Below are positions 53,094 through 53,843 of a stretch of 53,843 nucleotides of DNA, in pieces. Both the position numbers and the translations under genes were made by a program. Every line of letters starts with the position of its first letter. The stretch's first letter is position 1. The notes under the pieces are model-generated. The model was not told the origin of the DNA and did not search any database. It worked only from the letters and a program-made list of their open reading frames with translations. This DNA comes from a virus: positions 1 through 53,843 of IMG/VR virus record IMGVR_UViG_3300009151_000093. One strand, 5' to 3'.

Positions 53094-53843
53094 ATGAAGA
53101 AATATATTGTCTATTGTCACACATTAAATGGCAAGAAATACATAGGATATACAGGTAAAACAATGGAAGAACGATTACAGGATCATATCGGCGAAGCATT
53201 AGAAGGAAGTGATAGACATTTCCATCGTGCTATCAATAAGTATGGATATGAGAACATCGTTTCAGATGTGTTAGCAGAAGTATACACCAAAGATGAAGCC
53301 AAAAAGTTAGAAGAAACATTCGTTGAAAAGTTAGATACCTTCAAAAACGGATACAATATGACTCGGGGCGGAGATGGTGGAAATACCCTTGAAAAATATA
53401 CAGAAGAAAAGATGATAGAGCACCGTAAGTTAAAGTCGTTTAATTCAACCGGAATGAATAATAGTAATGCTAAACCCAGTATTACCAAAGAGATGCTAAT
53501 AGATGTAGTGTATCAGTTTTGTATAGAAAACAATAAGCAAGGAGGTTACTTGCTTAGAAAAGAAATTGAAGCAGTCCTTAAGGAAAAGTTAGGTGTTAGT
53601 CAAATGATTTTAAAAAATAGGATTGACAATGGATTTAAACAACTAGTAGAAGAAGTAAACAAAAAGTTAGATGTGCTAGTTAAGTATGATCCTTACTATA
53701 GAAGCGAAGACCATCGCAAACAATTATCATCAGCAACCTCAAGACATCGCTGGGCAACAAACGGCATTAAAAATATTAAACTTAATGAAAAAGATTTAGA
53801 AAAGTTCCTGAAAGAGAACATGACATACAAAAAAGGCAGAACA
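53094..53843 (+). CDS. GIY-YIG homing endonuclease, C-terminus outside window
   Basis: The frame is open from the ATG at 53094 to the end of the window (250 codons seen). The N-terminus YIVYCHTLNGKKYIGYTGKT (residues 4-23) is the GIY-YIG nuclease signature, with Arg27 (EERLQDH) and Glu in the KKLEETFVEKLDTF helix as candidate catalytic residues, and YNMTRGGDGGN as in intron-associated and free-standing members. The last visible part (SRHRWATNGIKNIKL) resembles the W-x-x-NGI DNA-binding tail of this family. A late-promoter-like octamer (CATAAATA) ends 22 bases upstream and AGAGGAAA serves as ribosome-binding site, so it can be expressed on its own. It immediately follows the broken nrdA and is the likely cause of the split. 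Confidence 0.9.
   Translation, partial: MKKYIVYCHTLNGKKYIGYTGKTMEERLQDHIGEALEGSDRHFHRAINKYGYENIVSDVLAEVYTKDEAKKLEETFVEKLDTFKNGYNMTRGGDGGNTLEKYTEEKMIEHRKLKSFNSTGMNNSNAKPSITKEMLIDVVYQFCIENNKQGGYLLRKEIEAVLKEKLGVSQMILKNRIDNGFKQLVEEVNKKLDVLVKYDPYYRSEDHRKQLSSATSRHRWATNGIKNIKLNEKDLEKFLKENMTYKKGRT

Overview
The window is a late structural region of a T4-like (myovirus-type) tailed phage. The key evidence is the head gene order: portal (gp20-like), acidic prohead core protein, prohead protease (gp21-like), scaffold (gp22-like) and major capsid protein (gp23-like), in T4 order on one strand between about 2.7 and 8.7 kb. The DNA is AT-rich. The host cannot be read from the sequence. The style of the fibre genes (Gly-Asn-rich repeats, glycine-rich adhesins, small beta proteins) resembles aquatic T4-like phages, but that is an impression, not a measurement.

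Layout: 1-2710, the 3' part of a large tape-measure-like protein. 2735-8713, the head cluster. 8838-9818, a GIY-YIG homing endonuclease behind the capsid gene. 9931-13797, four tandem paralogues, each built of six ~47-residue repeats (predicted six-bladed propellers). 13871-14248, a DUF6165-type protein. 14245-14610, an HNH-like protein, the only convincing minus-strand gene. 14707-51089, a very large array of fibre and adhesin genes: seven long Gly-Asn-rich repeat proteins (341 to 1789 aa), a parallel beta-helix protein, two glycine-rich adhesin-like proteins, a two-fold repeated 665-aa protein, a tail assembly chaperone-like protein and several small proteins. 51130-53045, a conserved phage protein translationally coupled to a ribonucleotide reductase large-subunit gene (nrdA). 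The nrdA frame stops just after the active-site Asn-x-Cys-x-Glu motif. 53094 to the end, a second GIY-YIG endonuclease running off the window, so nrdA appears to be split by a homing-endonuclease insertion.

Regulation: nearly every transcription unit begins with an NNTAAATA octamer, usually 18-29 bases before the start codon. It resembles the T4 late promoter TATAAATA. Strong hairpin/T-tract terminators lie at 4803-4833, 8755-8780, 9863-9886, 13816-13838 and 47714-47743. Within units, genes are packed with tiny gaps or overlapping stop/start codons.

The main points of interest are the broken nrdA with its adjacent endonuclease, the four-gene propeller cassette, and the roughly 36-kb mosaic fibre array with shared N-termini, a shared ~200-residue inserted domain and long near-identical DNA repeats. 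No tRNA, CRISPR array, integrase, reverse transcriptase or origin was recognised. No stretch longer than about 300 bases lacks a gene; the longest gaps are about 100-150 bases and hold promoters and terminators.
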